Positions 8,499-17,180 of a stretch of 64,000 nucleotides of DNA are shown here, in pieces. The notes under the pieces were generated by a model, which was given only the letters and a program-made list of their open reading frames with translations, made no database searches and had not been told where the DNA came from. Each line of letters starts with the position of its first letter. The first letter of the stretch is position 1. The DNA comes from Acidobacteriota bacterium (lineage in GTDB: Bacteria > Acidobacteriota > Terriglobia > Acidiferrales > UBA7541): contig JAJPIE010000037.1 of the NCBI GenBank assembly GCA_021324935.1, positions 124,001 to 188,000 of the forward strand. The letters are read 5' to 3'. The translations under genes were made by a program, and so were the position numbers.

Positions 8499-9797
8499 GT
8501 GGGAAAACTTGCAATCACTGGCGGGAAACCGCTTCGCACTAAACCGTTTACGCAATGGCCCATCGCCACCAAAGCGGAAGCGGCTGCCTTGAAAGACGTC
8601 CTGCAAAGCACGCGCTGGGGTGGCCAGCCCTTCCCCGGCAAGCACGCCAGGGAATTCGCCGATAAATTCGCCAGGCTCCACACGGCCAAATATGGCCAGT
8701 GCGTGAACACCGGCACCGTCGCTATCCAGGCCGCGCTCAAAGCCATCGGCATCCAGCCCGGCGACGAAGTCATCGTTCCCGCTTATACCTGGGAAGGCAC
8801 CGTTGGGCCTGTGCTCCTTGTAAACGCCATCCCCGTATTCGTCGACGTCGATCCGGATACCTATTGCCTCGACGCCCGCCTCATCGAGAAAGCCATCACA
8901 CCTAAAACCAGGGCTATTCTCCCCGTGCATCTCGGCATGCGCTTTGCCGACATGGATGAAATTCTTCGCATCGCCGCCAAGCACAACCTGAAAGTCGTCG
9001 AAGATTGCGCCCACGCTCACGGCGGCAAGTGGAAAGGGAAGGGTGCGGGCTCGATGGGCGATCTCGGCGCGTTCAGCTTCCAGACCAGCAAGCTCATCAC
9101 CTCCGGCGAAGGCGGCGCTGTTATCACCAACAACCTGGAGTACCTGGAGCTCGTGCAGAGTTACATCAACGCCGGCCGAGCCAGCCTCACCGACCAGTTC
9201 AAGAAGCGCATTATCGGTTTCAATTATCGCCTCGGCGAATTTCAGGCCGCCGTGCTGGGTGCCCAGCTCAAGCGCCTGCCAAAAGAAGGCGCCATCCGCC
9301 AGAAAAATATGAAGCGCCTCGAGTCCAAACTCAAGAACGCGGAAGCGATCGGCCTTCTCAAGCCCGATCCGCGCATCACCAGTCTCGCGCCATACGGCTA
9401 TGTCATGAAATATTTCGCCGACAAAGCGAAGGACGTCCCGCGCGCCGCCTTCGTCGCCGCTCTCCAGCTCGAAGGTGTCCACTGCGATGGGCTCTTTTAT
9501 GAACCGGTCTACAAAAGTTCGCTCTTTCCCGTCGATCCCACTGATTTCCCCGCATTAAGCTGGGGCCGCGAAAAGCCTCTCGATTTGCGCTCCATGTATT
9601 CGTGCCCACAGTCGGAAAAAGCCGCGTATCACGAAGCCGTCTGGTTCCCGCACCAGCACTTCCTCGGCCCAAATAAAGATGTCGACGACATTGTGGATGC
9701 CATTCACAAAGTCCTCGAAAACATCGAAGAGTTGCGTGGCTTGGATCACAAGGCGATTCGCAATCAGCGCCTGGGCCGCGCCGACCGCGAAAGCTGA
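8499..9797 (+). CDS. DegT/DnrJ/EryC1 aminotransferase, L-glutamine:scyllo-inosose type
   Basis: A PLP-dependent aminotransferase of 432 residues that starts at GTG 8499 behind GGAGGG (8485-8490). The PLP lysine is Lys198 in FSFQTSKLITSGEGG, and Asp169 in VVEDCAH binds the pyridine nitrogen. This lysine loop and the overall length resemble the inosose aminotransferases of streptomycin and deoxystreptamine pathways (StsC and BtrR/NeoB type), which exchange a ring keto group for an amino group. The gene sits among inositol-catabolism genes and no antibiotic genes are near, so it more probably removes the amino group of an inosamine to give an inosose for the dehydratase. A biosynthetic direction cannot be excluded. 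Confidence 0.85.
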   Translation: MGKLAITGGKPLRTKPFTQWPIATKAEAAALKDVLQSTRWGGQPFPGKHAREFADKFARLHTAKYGQCVNTGTVAIQAALKAIGIQPGDEVIVPAYTWEGTVGPVLLVNAIPVFVDVDPDTYCLDARLIEKAITPKTRAILPVHLGMRFADMDEILRIAAKHNLKVVEDCAHAHGGKWKGKGAGSMGDLGAFSFQTSKLITSGEGGAVITNNLEYLELVQSYINAGRASLTDQFKKRIIGFNYRLGEFQAAVLGAQLKRLPKEGAIRQKNMKRLESKLKNAEAIGLLKPDPRITSLAPYGYVMKYFADKAKDVPRAAFVAALQLEGVHCDGLFYEPVYKSSLFPVDPTDFPALSWGREKPLDLRSMYSCPQSEKAAYHEAVWFPHQHFLGPNKDVDDIVDAIHKVLENIEELRGLDHKAIRNQRLGRADRES

Positions 9798-9805
9798 TCT
9801 TCGTC

Positions 9806-10855
9806 ATGAAAGCGGAGCAAAAAGTCGGTTTTGCGGTCGTCGGGCTTGGCGCCATCGCGCAGACCTCCGTTCTGCCGGCTTTCCGCCACGCCAAACGTGC
9901 AAAACTTGTCGCCCTCGTCAGTCGCGACAAACGCAAAGCAGAAAAGCTCGCCAGAAAATTCAAAGCTTCTGCCGCCTATGCATCCGACGAATTCACCGCC
10001 TGCCTCGCCAATCCGGAGGTCAACGCCGTATATCTCGCCACCCCGCAAAGCGAACATCTCAGCGCCACGATCGCTGCCGCTCAGGCAGGGAAGCACGTCC
10101 TCAGTGAAAAGCCTCTCGCCCTTAATTCCGCGCAGTCCGCGCAAATGGTGAAAATTTGCGAAGAAAATGGCGTGCAATTGATGACCGCCTACCGGAAATA
10201 CTTCGAGCCCAGCGCCCTGTTCCTGAAAAAACTCATCCAGTCCGGGCAGCTTGGCAAGCTGGACATGATCCACACCGCCTTCAGCGAACTCCACGTACCC
10301 GGCCGCTCGCTCTCCTGGCTTCTCGACTCCAAAATCGCAGGCGGTGGCCCGCTCATGGACCTCGGCGTCTATTGCGTCAACACCAGCCGCTGGCTCGTGA
10401 ACGAAGACCCCGTGGAAATCACTGCACAGGCATGGAAAAAAGATGCCGCACGCTATCACGATGTTGAGGAAGGTATCGGTTTCCGCATGCATTTCTCCAG
10501 CGGCTTGCTCGTGCAGGGCAGTGCCACTTATAGTTCCGTGCTTTCCTCCTTCGTCTTCGTGCAAGGCAACAAGGGCTGGGCTTGCCTTGCTCCCGCATTT
10601 CCCTTCGACGAACAGCGCCGCCTCACGGGAAAAATCAATGGCAAGTCCTTCGAACGGAAATTCCCTGTCGTGGATGAATTTGCTCCCGAACTGGATGCTT
10701 TTGCCGCGGCCATCCGCCGGAATAAGACGGTCGAGCCCGACGGCCGCCAGGGCCATCGCGATATGCTCATTTTGGAGGCAATGTACGAGTCCGCGAGGAA
10801 AAACGCCCCGGTCGCCGTAAGATATGGAATCGCGCAGGTAGCCGCATCCGAATAA
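9806..10855 (+). CDS. Second Gfo/Idh/MocA oxidoreductase (GFOR-like active site)
   Basis: A 349-residue NAD(P)-binding dehydrogenase starting eight bases after the aminotransferase gene. The N-terminal GFAVVGLGAIAQ Rossmann motif, an EKPLALN motif with the catalytic lysine and a GGGPLMDLGVYCVN stretch are visible. The Asp and the Tyr in place of His in the last motif resemble glucose-fructose oxidoreductase and 1,5-anhydrofructose reductase groups rather than IolG. It is therefore probably not redundant with the IolG-like gene upstream and may handle a pyranose or a different cyclitol position. Close spacing with the aminotransferase and the LacI gene supports one transcription unit. Confidence 0.82.
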   Translation: MKAEQKVGFAVVGLGAIAQTSVLPAFRHAKRAKLVALVSRDKRKAEKLARKFKASAAYASDEFTACLANPEVNAVYLATPQSEHLSATIAAAQAGKHVLSEKPLALNSAQSAQMVKICEENGVQLMTAYRKYFEPSALFLKKLIQSGQLGKLDMIHTAFSELHVPGRSLSWLLDSKIAGGGPLMDLGVYCVNTSRWLVNEDPVEITAQAWKKDAARYHDVEEGIGFRMHFSSGLLVQGSATYSSVLSSFVFVQGNKGWACLAPAFPFDEQRRLTGKINGKSFERKFPVVDEFAPELDAFAAAIRRNKTVEPDGRQGHRDMLILEAMYESARKNAPVAVRYGIAQVAASE

Positions 10856-10858
10856 CCG

Positions 10859-11938
10859 ATGAGTCCTTCACCCAAAAACGGCCGCACAAAAATGAAAAAA
10901 GCCGCCAGCATCTACGATGTCGCGCGCGAATCCGGCGTCTCCGTGTTCACTGTTTCCGCCGTCGTCAACAACAAGAGCCACGTCGGCAAGGCGCTTCGCG
11001 AAAAAGTCGAAGCGGCCATCCGCAAACTCAATTATCGCCCGAATCTGATTGCCCGCAGCCTCGCCAAGCAACGAACGCACACCATTGGGATGATCGTGCC
11101 GGACATTGGCAACCCGTTCTTCCCCAGCGTCGTTCGCGGTACGGAAGACGCCGCGCAAAGGCACGGCTACAACCTGCTCCTTTGCAACTCCGACGACTCT
11201 CTGGAAAAGGAAGAAAAAGCCATCGAACTGCTTCTTTCCAAGCGCGTCGATGGCATCCTCCTCACCAAAGCCGCCGAGGACTTTCACCCGTCAATCCGGC
11301 AAATGATCAAGCAGGTCAACATCCCCTTTGTGCTCGTGATGCGTACCTATCCGAAGCTCACAAGGGATGCCGTAATCACCGACGATTACCATGGAGCCTA
11401 CGAAGCCGTATCCCACCTCGCGCGCGCCGGGCGCAAGCGCATCGCGCTGATCAGCGGTCCGTTGAAAGTCAGCAACGCAAAGGAACGCTGGCAGGGTTTT
11501 GTCGATGCGTTAAAAGCTGAGGGCCTGCCTTTCGAGCAGGATTTGGTGATCGAAGGCGACTATCGCATGGAATCGGGCTATCGTGCCGGCCACTCCCTTT
11601 TCTCGCGACGCCCGGATGGTATCTACGTCGCGAACTATCTGATGACCGTCGGCCTGCTGAAAGCCGCCGAAGAAATGGGCCTGCGTTGCCCGGAAGATTT
11701 TGGTTTGGTGAGCTTCGACGATTACCCCTGGCTTGGCATTTTCCGTCCGCGCCTGACCACCGTCGAATTACCCAAGCATCAGTTGGGCAGCGAAGCCGCC
11801 GAACTTTTGATCCGCCGCATCACCGGAGACACCAGCAAGCCCGTCCTGATTAAACTCCAGCCCGAACTTCGCATCCGCGAATCCTGCGGCTTCGCCTTGC
11901 ACGTCTCCGCTGGACCCGACGAAAAGCCGCTGGTGTAG
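10859..11938 (+). CDS. LacI-family transcriptional regulator of the island
   Basis: A 359-residue regulator starting three bases after the preceding stop. An alternative ATG at 10892 would begin directly at the conserved MKKAASIYDVA; neither has a clear ribosome site. A LacI helix-turn-helix with YDVARESGVSVFTVSAVVN is followed by the hinge helix and a periplasmic-binding-protein-like effector domain that starts with HTIGMIVPDIGNPFF. Such proteins repress catabolic genes until a pathway sugar or intermediate binds. Palindromes with the central CG expected for LacI proteins lie upstream of iolB (16393-16406) and iolD (15381-15390), making this the obvious candidate regulator of both arms of the island. 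Confidence 0.9.
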   Translation: MSPSPKNGRTKMKKAASIYDVARESGVSVFTVSAVVNNKSHVGKALREKVEAAIRKLNYRPNLIARSLAKQRTHTIGMIVPDIGNPFFPSVVRGTEDAAQRHGYNLLLCNSDDSLEKEEKAIELLLSKRVDGILLTKAAEDFHPSIRQMIKQVNIPFVLVMRTYPKLTRDAVITDDYHGAYEAVSHLARAGRKRIALISGPLKVSNAKERWQGFVDALKAEGLPFEQDLVIEGDYRMESGYRAGHSLFSRRPDGIYVANYLMTVGLLKAAEEMGLRCPEDFGLVSFDDYPWLGIFRPRLTTVELPKHQLGSEAAELLIRRITGDTSKPVLIKLQPELRIRESCGFALHVSAGPDEKPLV

Positions 11939-11993
11939 GCACGGAGCTTCGGCCAACGCTCCTTCATCGCCTGCTTCCCGCAATGATCTCTTC

Positions 11994-13370
11994 TTATGTC
12001 TCGCTGAAATCAAACAACTTCGGACGCAACGTAAATCCCTTCGTCTTATAAGCCGCGTAGACCATGCCCGCCACCAGCCAAATCACTCCTGCCCATTTTG
12101 TCCAATTCTGCAAACTAAACAGCAGTCCGAAACAAAACACAAATCCAAATCCCGGCACAATCGCATCCACAAAGAAATTCCGCTTCCCTCTCGCCTCCGG
12201 CCCGAATGAGAAATGCAGCAGCGCCACCAGGTTCACGCCCATGAACGCGATCAGCGCGCCAAACGTCACCATCTCTGCCGCCAGTTCCCACGGAATCGTC
12301 ACCACGCCGATATAGGCCAGTACGCCCACGATCCACACGTTGTAAATGGGATTGCCTTTTTTCGCGCTGATATGTCCGAAGATTTTCTTGGGTAACACGT
12401 CGTCGCGCCCCATGCTGTAAAGCAATCGCGCCGCGCCCACGTGCCCGGCCAGTCCGCACGCGATGCTCGAAACCAGCAGCATGATGCCGTACGCCGTGAA
12501 CAGCCATGGGCCGCTTGCCGCTCGCGCCACGTCCATGAACGCCGTTTCCGGATTCGCAAGCGTTGTGTAGTCCGGCCAAACGCGCTGCGCCATGTACACC
12601 TGAAACCCGCTGAACAGTCCCGTGAAGATACAAACCAGCACGGACGCCAGCAGAACGTTGCGCCGTGGATTCTTCACCTCCTCCGCCAGGATCGAGACAC
12701 CGTCAAAGCCAATGAACACCAGGGCCGCCAGCGAGGTTCCCGACGCCACCGCCCGCAATTGGAATGTGTGCGGATCATAAATCGGCTGCAGCGAAACCAG
12801 TCCCGAAATGTGGTGGTGCAAGATCACGAACCGAAACGCTTCCACCAGAAAGATTCCCGTCACCAGGCACATGAAGGACAGCAGCACCTCGTTCGTCCTC
12901 GCCGTGAACTTGATTCCTTGCACGGTCATGTAGGTGATTAGCCCTACGGCCAGGGCCGCCAGAACCGCAAAAGGAACCTTCGGAACCATTCGCTGAATGG
13001 CCAGCACCGCGTAGAGCGCATTCTGGATCGGCTGGAACAGGTACTCCAGAAACATCGCCCAACCCACAACGAATCCAACGTGCGGGTTCATTCCTTTACT
13101 GATGTAGGTATAAACGGAACCGCTGGACGGATACACTGTCGCCATGCGGCCAAAGCTGACGGCCGTCACGGACATCGCCACCATCGCGAGCAACATCGTC
13201 GCGGCAGCGTGGCCGTGCGAAAGCACCTGCGCCTCGCCAAACAGCGGCACCGCCGCGATCGGCGAGGTCAGAATCACGCCGTAATAAATCAGATCCCAAA
13301 GTCCCAGAACGCGCTTCAGGTGCGGCGCAGTCGCGGTTCCCGCCTGCAGTGACTCTGTCGTTGTGGCCAA
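11994..13370 (-). CDS. APC-superfamily amino acid/amine permease
   Basis: An inner membrane transporter of 458 residues with about 12 hydrophobic helices. The first helix carries the LWDLIYYGVILTSPIAA signature of the amino acid-polyamine-organocation family, and FIGFDGVSILAEEVKNPRR is the typical loop after helix 6. It is the last gene of the - strand run iolB-iolD-permease (67-base gap to iolD) and is convergent with the LacI gene. Inositol itself is normally carried by MFS or ABC systems, so an amine or amino-acid type carrier here fits a nitrogen-bearing substrate such as an inosamine. That link is inferred from position only. Confidence 0.85.
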   Translation of the reverse strand: MATTTESLQAGTATAPHLKRVLGLWDLIYYGVILTSPIAAVPLFGEAQVLSHGHAAATMLLAMVAMSVTAVSFGRMATVYPSSGSVYTYISKGMNPHVGFVVGWAMFLEYLFQPIQNALYAVLAIQRMVPKVPFAVLAALAVGLITYMTVQGIKFTARTNEVLLSFMCLVTGIFLVEAFRFVILHHHISGLVSLQPIYDPHTFQLRAVASGTSLAALVFIGFDGVSILAEEVKNPRRNVLLASVLVCIFTGLFSGFQVYMAQRVWPDYTTLANPETAFMDVARAASGPWLFTAYGIMLLVSSIACGLAGHVGAARLLYSMGRDDVLPKKIFGHISAKKGNPIYNVWIVGVLAYIGVVTIPWELAAEMVTFGALIAFMGVNLVALLHFSFGPEARGKRNFFVDAIVPGFGFVFCFGLLFSLQNWTKWAGVIWLVAGMVYAAYKTKGFTLRPKLFDFSET

Positions 13371-13437
13371 GCTGCCTCTTTCTCCGTCGAAGCGAACTTC
13401 CGGGCAGATTCTTCTGGTTTTGTCCGGCTAACCGCCC

Positions 13438-15288
13438 TTACAGGAAATATTTCTCTTTTGCGCGCGCCTGTTCGTACTTCTTGCGAGCTTCCCGCACGTT
13501 CTCCCGCTCGGAAACCTCTGCGATCGGCACATCCCACCACGATTCGTAGCCCGGCACGCGCTCCTCGTATGAGGTTTCCACCACCACCACGGAGGTCCGG
13601 TCGTGTTCCCGCTGTGCCGCCAGCGCGTTGCGAAACTCTTCGTGCGATTTAGCGCGAATCGCGCACGCGCCAAGGCTCGCCGCGTTCGCCGCAAAATCCA
13701 CCGGCAGCGGCTCACCGTCGTATTTTTCTCCCCGCCGGAAACGATAGTTCGTTCCCATTCCTTCATTGCCCGAGCCGCGGCTCAGCCCGCCAATGCTCGA
13801 AAATCCGTGGTTATCCAGTAAAATGATGTTCAGCTTGTAGCCTTCTTGCAGCGAAGTCACAATCTCCTGCGCCATCATTAAATAAGAGCCGTCGCCTACC
13901 ATCACGTACACTTCGCGATCCGGGTGCGCCATTTTCACGCCGAGCCCGCCGGCGATCTCATATCCCATGCAGGAGTAGCCGTATTCCATGTGATATCCTC
14001 CCGGTTCCTTCGTGCGCCACAATTTGTGCAAATCACCCGGCAAACTTCCCGCCGCGTTCAACAAAACTGCCGAGGGCTCCAGAAACGCTTGCAGTTCGCC
14101 AATCACTTCTCCCTGCGAAAGCGGCTGCTTCCGCACCGCATATATCCGGTCGACTTCCTTCTCCCACTCCGCGCGAAACTTCGCGATCCGCGCGGCGTAG
14201 GAAGCTTCCACTCGAAACCCGGCGACGGCGGTTTGCAATTCCTCCAGAGTCGCGCGCGCGTCACCGGTCAAGGGCAATGCATGGTGTTTGAACGCGTCAA
14301 ATTCCGCTACGTTGATATTGATGAAGCGCACTCCCGGATTCTGAAACGCCGTTTTCGAAGCGGTCGTGAAATCCGAATAGCGCGTTCCTACGCCGATCAC
14401 CAAGTCCGCTTCGCGCGCCAGAATGTTCGCGCCCGGAGTTCCGGTTACTCCGATTGCGCCAACTTCCTGCGGATGATCGAATCGCAGCGAGCCCTTTCCG
14501 GCCTGCGTTTCGCACACCGGAATCCCCGTGGCTTCCGCAAAGCTTGCCAGCGCTCGCGTCGCTTCCGAATAGAGCACGCCGCCTCCCGCTACGAGGAGTG
14601 GATGCCTCGCCTGGCGAATCCAGTTGGCCGCCTTCTCCAATTGCTGCGCATCGCAGCGCGTGCGGGGAATTGTCCAAATTCGTTTTCGGAAAAACTCCTC
14701 GGGAAAATCGAATGCTTCCGCTTGCACGTCCTGCGGCAGGGCCAGCGTCACTGCGCCCGTATCCGCGGGCGAGGTGAGCACGCGCATGGCCTCTGGCAGG
14801 GAAGTCAGCACTTGCTCCGGCCGTTGAATCCGGTCCCAATAGCGCGATACGGGCTTGAAGCAATCGTTGACGGAGACGTCCTGCGTGGTGGCGGACTCCA
14901 GTTGTTGCAACACCGGCGCCACATTCCGTCGTGCGAAAATATCGCCGGGAAGCAGCAGCACCGGGATGCGGTTAATCGTCGCGGCCGCCGCTCCGGTCAC
15001 CATGTTCGTGGCGCCCGGTCCAATCGAAGTCGTGCACGCCAGCGTGCGCATGCGAAACGCTGACTTTGCATACGCCGCAGCCGTGTGCACCATCGCTTGT
15101 TCATTCCGGCACAAGTAATATCGAATCCCCGAATCCTGCTCCAGCGCCTGCCCGATTCCACACACATTCCCATGGCCGAAAATTCCAAAGCACCCCTCGA
15201 TGAGCCGGTTCTCCTTGCCGTCCCGGCTGGAATATTGCGCCTTCAGGAAAGCGATGATGGCTTGCGCGACGGTCAAGCGGCGGGTCAT
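13438..15288 (-). CDS. iolD: 3D-(3,5/4)-trihydroxycyclohexane-1,2-dione acylhydrolase
   Basis: A thiamine-diphosphate enzyme of 616 residues that opens the cyclitol ring, turning trihydroxycyclohexanedione into 5-deoxy-glucuronate. The start is set at ATG 15288 because AGGAG lies nine bases upstream and TRRLTVAQAIIAFL aligns with the start of known IolD; an ATG at 15330 would add 14 residues. The IFGHGNVCGIGQALEQ stretch near the N-terminus is characteristic, and VGDGSYLMMAQEIVTS with LLDNHGFSS is the thiamine-diphosphate/Mg binding motif. Together with iolB upstream this is the most specific marker of inositol catabolism in the window. A palindrome at 15381-15390 lies in its leader. Confidence 0.93.
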   Translation of the reverse strand: MTRRLTVAQAIIAFLKAQYSSRDGKENRLIEGCFGIFGHGNVCGIGQALEQDSGIRYYLCRNEQAMVHTAAAYAKSAFRMRTLACTTSIGPGATNMVTGAAAATINRIPVLLLPGDIFARRNVAPVLQQLESATTQDVSVNDCFKPVSRYWDRIQRPEQVLTSLPEAMRVLTSPADTGAVTLALPQDVQAEAFDFPEEFFRKRIWTIPRTRCDAQQLEKAANWIRQARHPLLVAGGGVLYSEATRALASFAEATGIPVCETQAGKGSLRFDHPQEVGAIGVTGTPGANILAREADLVIGVGTRYSDFTTASKTAFQNPGVRFININVAEFDAFKHHALPLTGDARATLEELQTAVAGFRVEASYAARIAKFRAEWEKEVDRIYAVRKQPLSQGEVIGELQAFLEPSAVLLNAAGSLPGDLHKLWRTKEPGGYHMEYGYSCMGYEIAGGLGVKMAHPDREVYVMVGDGSYLMMAQEIVTSLQEGYKLNIILLDNHGFSSIGGLSRGSGNEGMGTNYRFRRGEKYDGEPLPVDFAANAASLGACAIRAKSHEEFRNALAAQREHDRTSVVVVETSYEERVPGYESWWDVPIAEVSERENVREARKKYEQARAKEKYFL

Positions 15289-15380
15289 GGCGAGGTTCTC
15301 CTCGAGGTGTGTTTTGTGATTTGCGGACAAGCATGCGGCAAAACCGGGGAGGGAGGCGAGACCAAATTCGGGGCTCGGTC

Positions 15381-15390
15381 TAAGCGCTTA
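15381..15390. promoter_or_regulatory. LacI-type palindrome upstream of iolD
   Basis: The perfect palindrome TAAGCGCTTA lies in the 140-base gap between iolB and iolD, about 93 bases upstream of the chosen iolD start. It shares the AAGCGCTT core with the longer palindrome upstream of iolB. The eight-base core also occurs by chance within coding DNA of this window, so the intergenic placement and pairing with the iolB site are the main support. Confidence 0.45.
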
Positions 15391-15470
15391 TGCAAAATCG
15401 CCTGGAAGCCGCTCCCCTGGTTCGCTTCGCTCATTCCTTCGTCTCTCTCCTCTTCTGCCAACCGCGTCCT

Positions 15471-16340
15471 TCAGCGCACCATCGGCAATCGCGGATCGAT
15501 CTCTTTCCAGGTGGATTTCAGCCAGACGTGATTCGGATCTTCGGTAACGGCCAGCGTGCGCGAGGTCCCGGCCAGAAAATTCAGATAATAGGTGTTATAG
15601 CCGGGCCCGGCCACCACGGGGTGGTAACCCGAGCGAACCAGCACCGCGTCGCCGTCCTGCGCGCGCACCGTGACATCGCGCGACATATCCGGCGAGTACA
15701 ATCGCTGTAACGCGAATCCTTCCTTGGGCCGCTCGATGCGGTAGTAATAAATCTCGTCCAGGTCCACTTCCGCCGGTGGGTTGTGCACGTCATGCTTGTG
15801 TGGAGGAAAACTCGACCAGTTTCCTCCCGGGGTGTACACCTCAATCACCACCAACTTGTCCGCCGGAAAATCCGGCCGGAGGATATCGACAATTTGCCGG
15901 GAAGCGTTCTCCCCGCCACGGAGGCTGGGAAATACCTCTTTTGGCGTGATCAACTTAGGTTGCAACTTGGCCTCGGAGGGCACTCGGCACTCGGCAATTT
16001 CGCAAACCGTCTCCGCCTTGAATGTGATCGAATGTCCCGCCGGGAGATACACGGAGTACGGCAAGCCGTCAAAAACATTCTTCCGCTGCCCGATTGAGTG
16101 CGCGCCATCGCCCCAGTCTGCGGTACACCGCCCGCCTAGCAGGACGAACGCGGCTTCTTCCGCTTGCGTCCGGGCGGAATACGTCTCGCCCGGATTCAGC
16201 CGCCGTGCGGACATGCTCATCCATTCCCACTGCACGCTCTCGCGCGAGAAATTCAGCAGCTCGCCGGATTGTCCTTCTGGCAGCGCGTGTGAATGAACCA
16301 CATCAGGAGCAGCAGCCATGTAGCACCCCAACTCGTCCAT
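15471..16340 (-). CDS. iolB: 5-deoxy-glucuronate isomerase
   Basis: A double-cupin enzyme of 289 residues that isomerises 5-deoxy-glucuronate to 5-dehydro-2-deoxy-gluconate, the step after IolD. A start at ATG 16319 is nearly as likely. The second cupin carries SSFPPHKHDVHN and LDEIYYY, giving the two His and Glu metal ligands, and RSGYHPVVAGPGYNTYYLNFLAG provides the last histidine and the family-specific tail. Length is close to the usual 270 residues. The gene is first in the - strand run iolB-iolD-permease and has a LacI-type palindrome 53-66 bases upstream. Confidence 0.93.
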   Translation of the reverse strand: MDELGCYMAAAPDVVHSHALPEGQSGELLNFSRESVQWEWMSMSARRLNPGETYSARTQAEEAAFVLLGGRCTADWGDGAHSIGQRKNVFDGLPYSVYLPAGHSITFKAETVCEIAECRVPSEAKLQPKLITPKEVFPSLRGGENASRQIVDILRPDFPADKLVVIEVYTPGGNWSSFPPHKHDVHNPPAEVDLDEIYYYRIERPKEGFALQRLYSPDMSRDVTVRAQDGDAVLVRSGYHPVVAGPGYNTYYLNFLAGTSRTLAVTEDPNHVWLKSTWKEIDPRLPMVR

Positions 16341-16392
16341 CTCGATCCGCTATTGGCAACATCGCCCTTGCGGCGAGGAGTATTCCGCCCAT

Positions 16393-16406
16393 GCAAAGCG
16401 CTTTGC
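16393..16406. promoter_or_regulatory. LacI-family operator candidate upstream of iolB
   Basis: The 14-base perfect palindrome GCAAAGCGCTTTGC has the A-rich arms and central CG of LacI, PurR and CcpA-type sites. It lies 53 bases upstream of the iolB start in a 212-base gap that holds no gene. It is the best candidate site for the LacI protein encoded at 10859-11938. Binding is inferred. Confidence 0.55.
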
Positions 16407-16552
16407 CATTGGTCGCGAGTGCTGCAAACGCATCCTTCCGGAATGCCCGGAAAAGTCTGCCTTGTCCACCCGCTAACCGCATAGATTGTAGCCCAGAAAA
16501 GGTCGTTTTTGTGAATCACTTCGTTGCCGGTCCGGGACTCCTGGGGACCGTG

Positions 16553-17176
16553 CTAGTCGAACGTAGTCGGCCATTCCGGGTGCCGGTAGTGGCCAAACAT
16601 ATGTTTCAATTGTGCCGGGGTCACCCGGGGTAACGACATCGGAGGGATGTCATCCTCGGCGAAGAAGTCCACCGCCAGGGTTTCCATACTTGGTTTCGGC
16701 GCTCCGCCGGTGAGTTCACACAGAAAAAACAGTTTGTAGGAGTGAAACGGGTAGGGCGGGTGGTCGTGTATTTCCCGGTCAAACACCGCCGCGAGCTTTG
16801 TCACCTTCACCTCGTAGCCGGACTCTTCCCGCACCTCGCGTGCCGCCGCCACGCTTGGCGCGTCACCCACGTCCGCCCAACCGCCGGGCAAAGTCCAGCC
16901 ATTGTCGGAGCGTTCCTTCACCAGCAGCACACGAGCATCCCGGAAAACCGCGGCGCGCACGTCCACCTTCGGCGTCGCATATCCGAAATTTCGCCGGAAG
17001 AGGTCCACCATCTCCTCTGTTGGCGCTGACGCCGAGCCCGATGCCAGCATCTCCGCCGCGATCTGGCGCACCTGGTTGAAGCGCTCCACGTCGAAGGGAT
17101 CGCGCACGTACGTCAGCCCGTTCTGTGCGATCGCTTGCAGGCGTTGTGCCCACTGCAGCAGGTCAGGATTCTTCAT
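16553..17176 (-). CDS. Nudix hydrolase with N-terminal Nudix_N-type domain
   Basis: A 207-residue hydrolase of nucleoside-diphosphate-linked compounds. The first 60 residues (LLQWAQRLQAIAQNGLTYV onward) resemble the N-terminal helical domain found in a subgroup of ADP-ribose or nucleoside-diphosphate-sugar pyrophosphatases. The Nudix box runs from GGWADVGD to AREVREESGYEV; the canonical first Glu is Asp, a substitution that occurs in this subgroup, and the metal-binding REVREES core is intact. Its start is four bases from the stop of the upstream pseudouridine synthase gene on the same strand, so they are probably cotranscribed. The substrate cannot be told. Confidence 0.88.
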   Translation of the reverse strand: MKNPDLLQWAQRLQAIAQNGLTYVRDPFDVERFNQVRQIAAEMLASGSASAPTEEMVDLFRRNFGYATPKVDVRAAVFRDARVLLVKERSDNGWTLPGGWADVGDAPSVAAAREVREESGYEVKVTKLAAVFDREIHDHPPYPFHSYKLFFLCELTGGAPKPSMETLAVDFFAEDDIPPMSLPRVTPAQLKHMFGHYRHPEWPTTFD

Positions 17177-17180
17177 CGCC

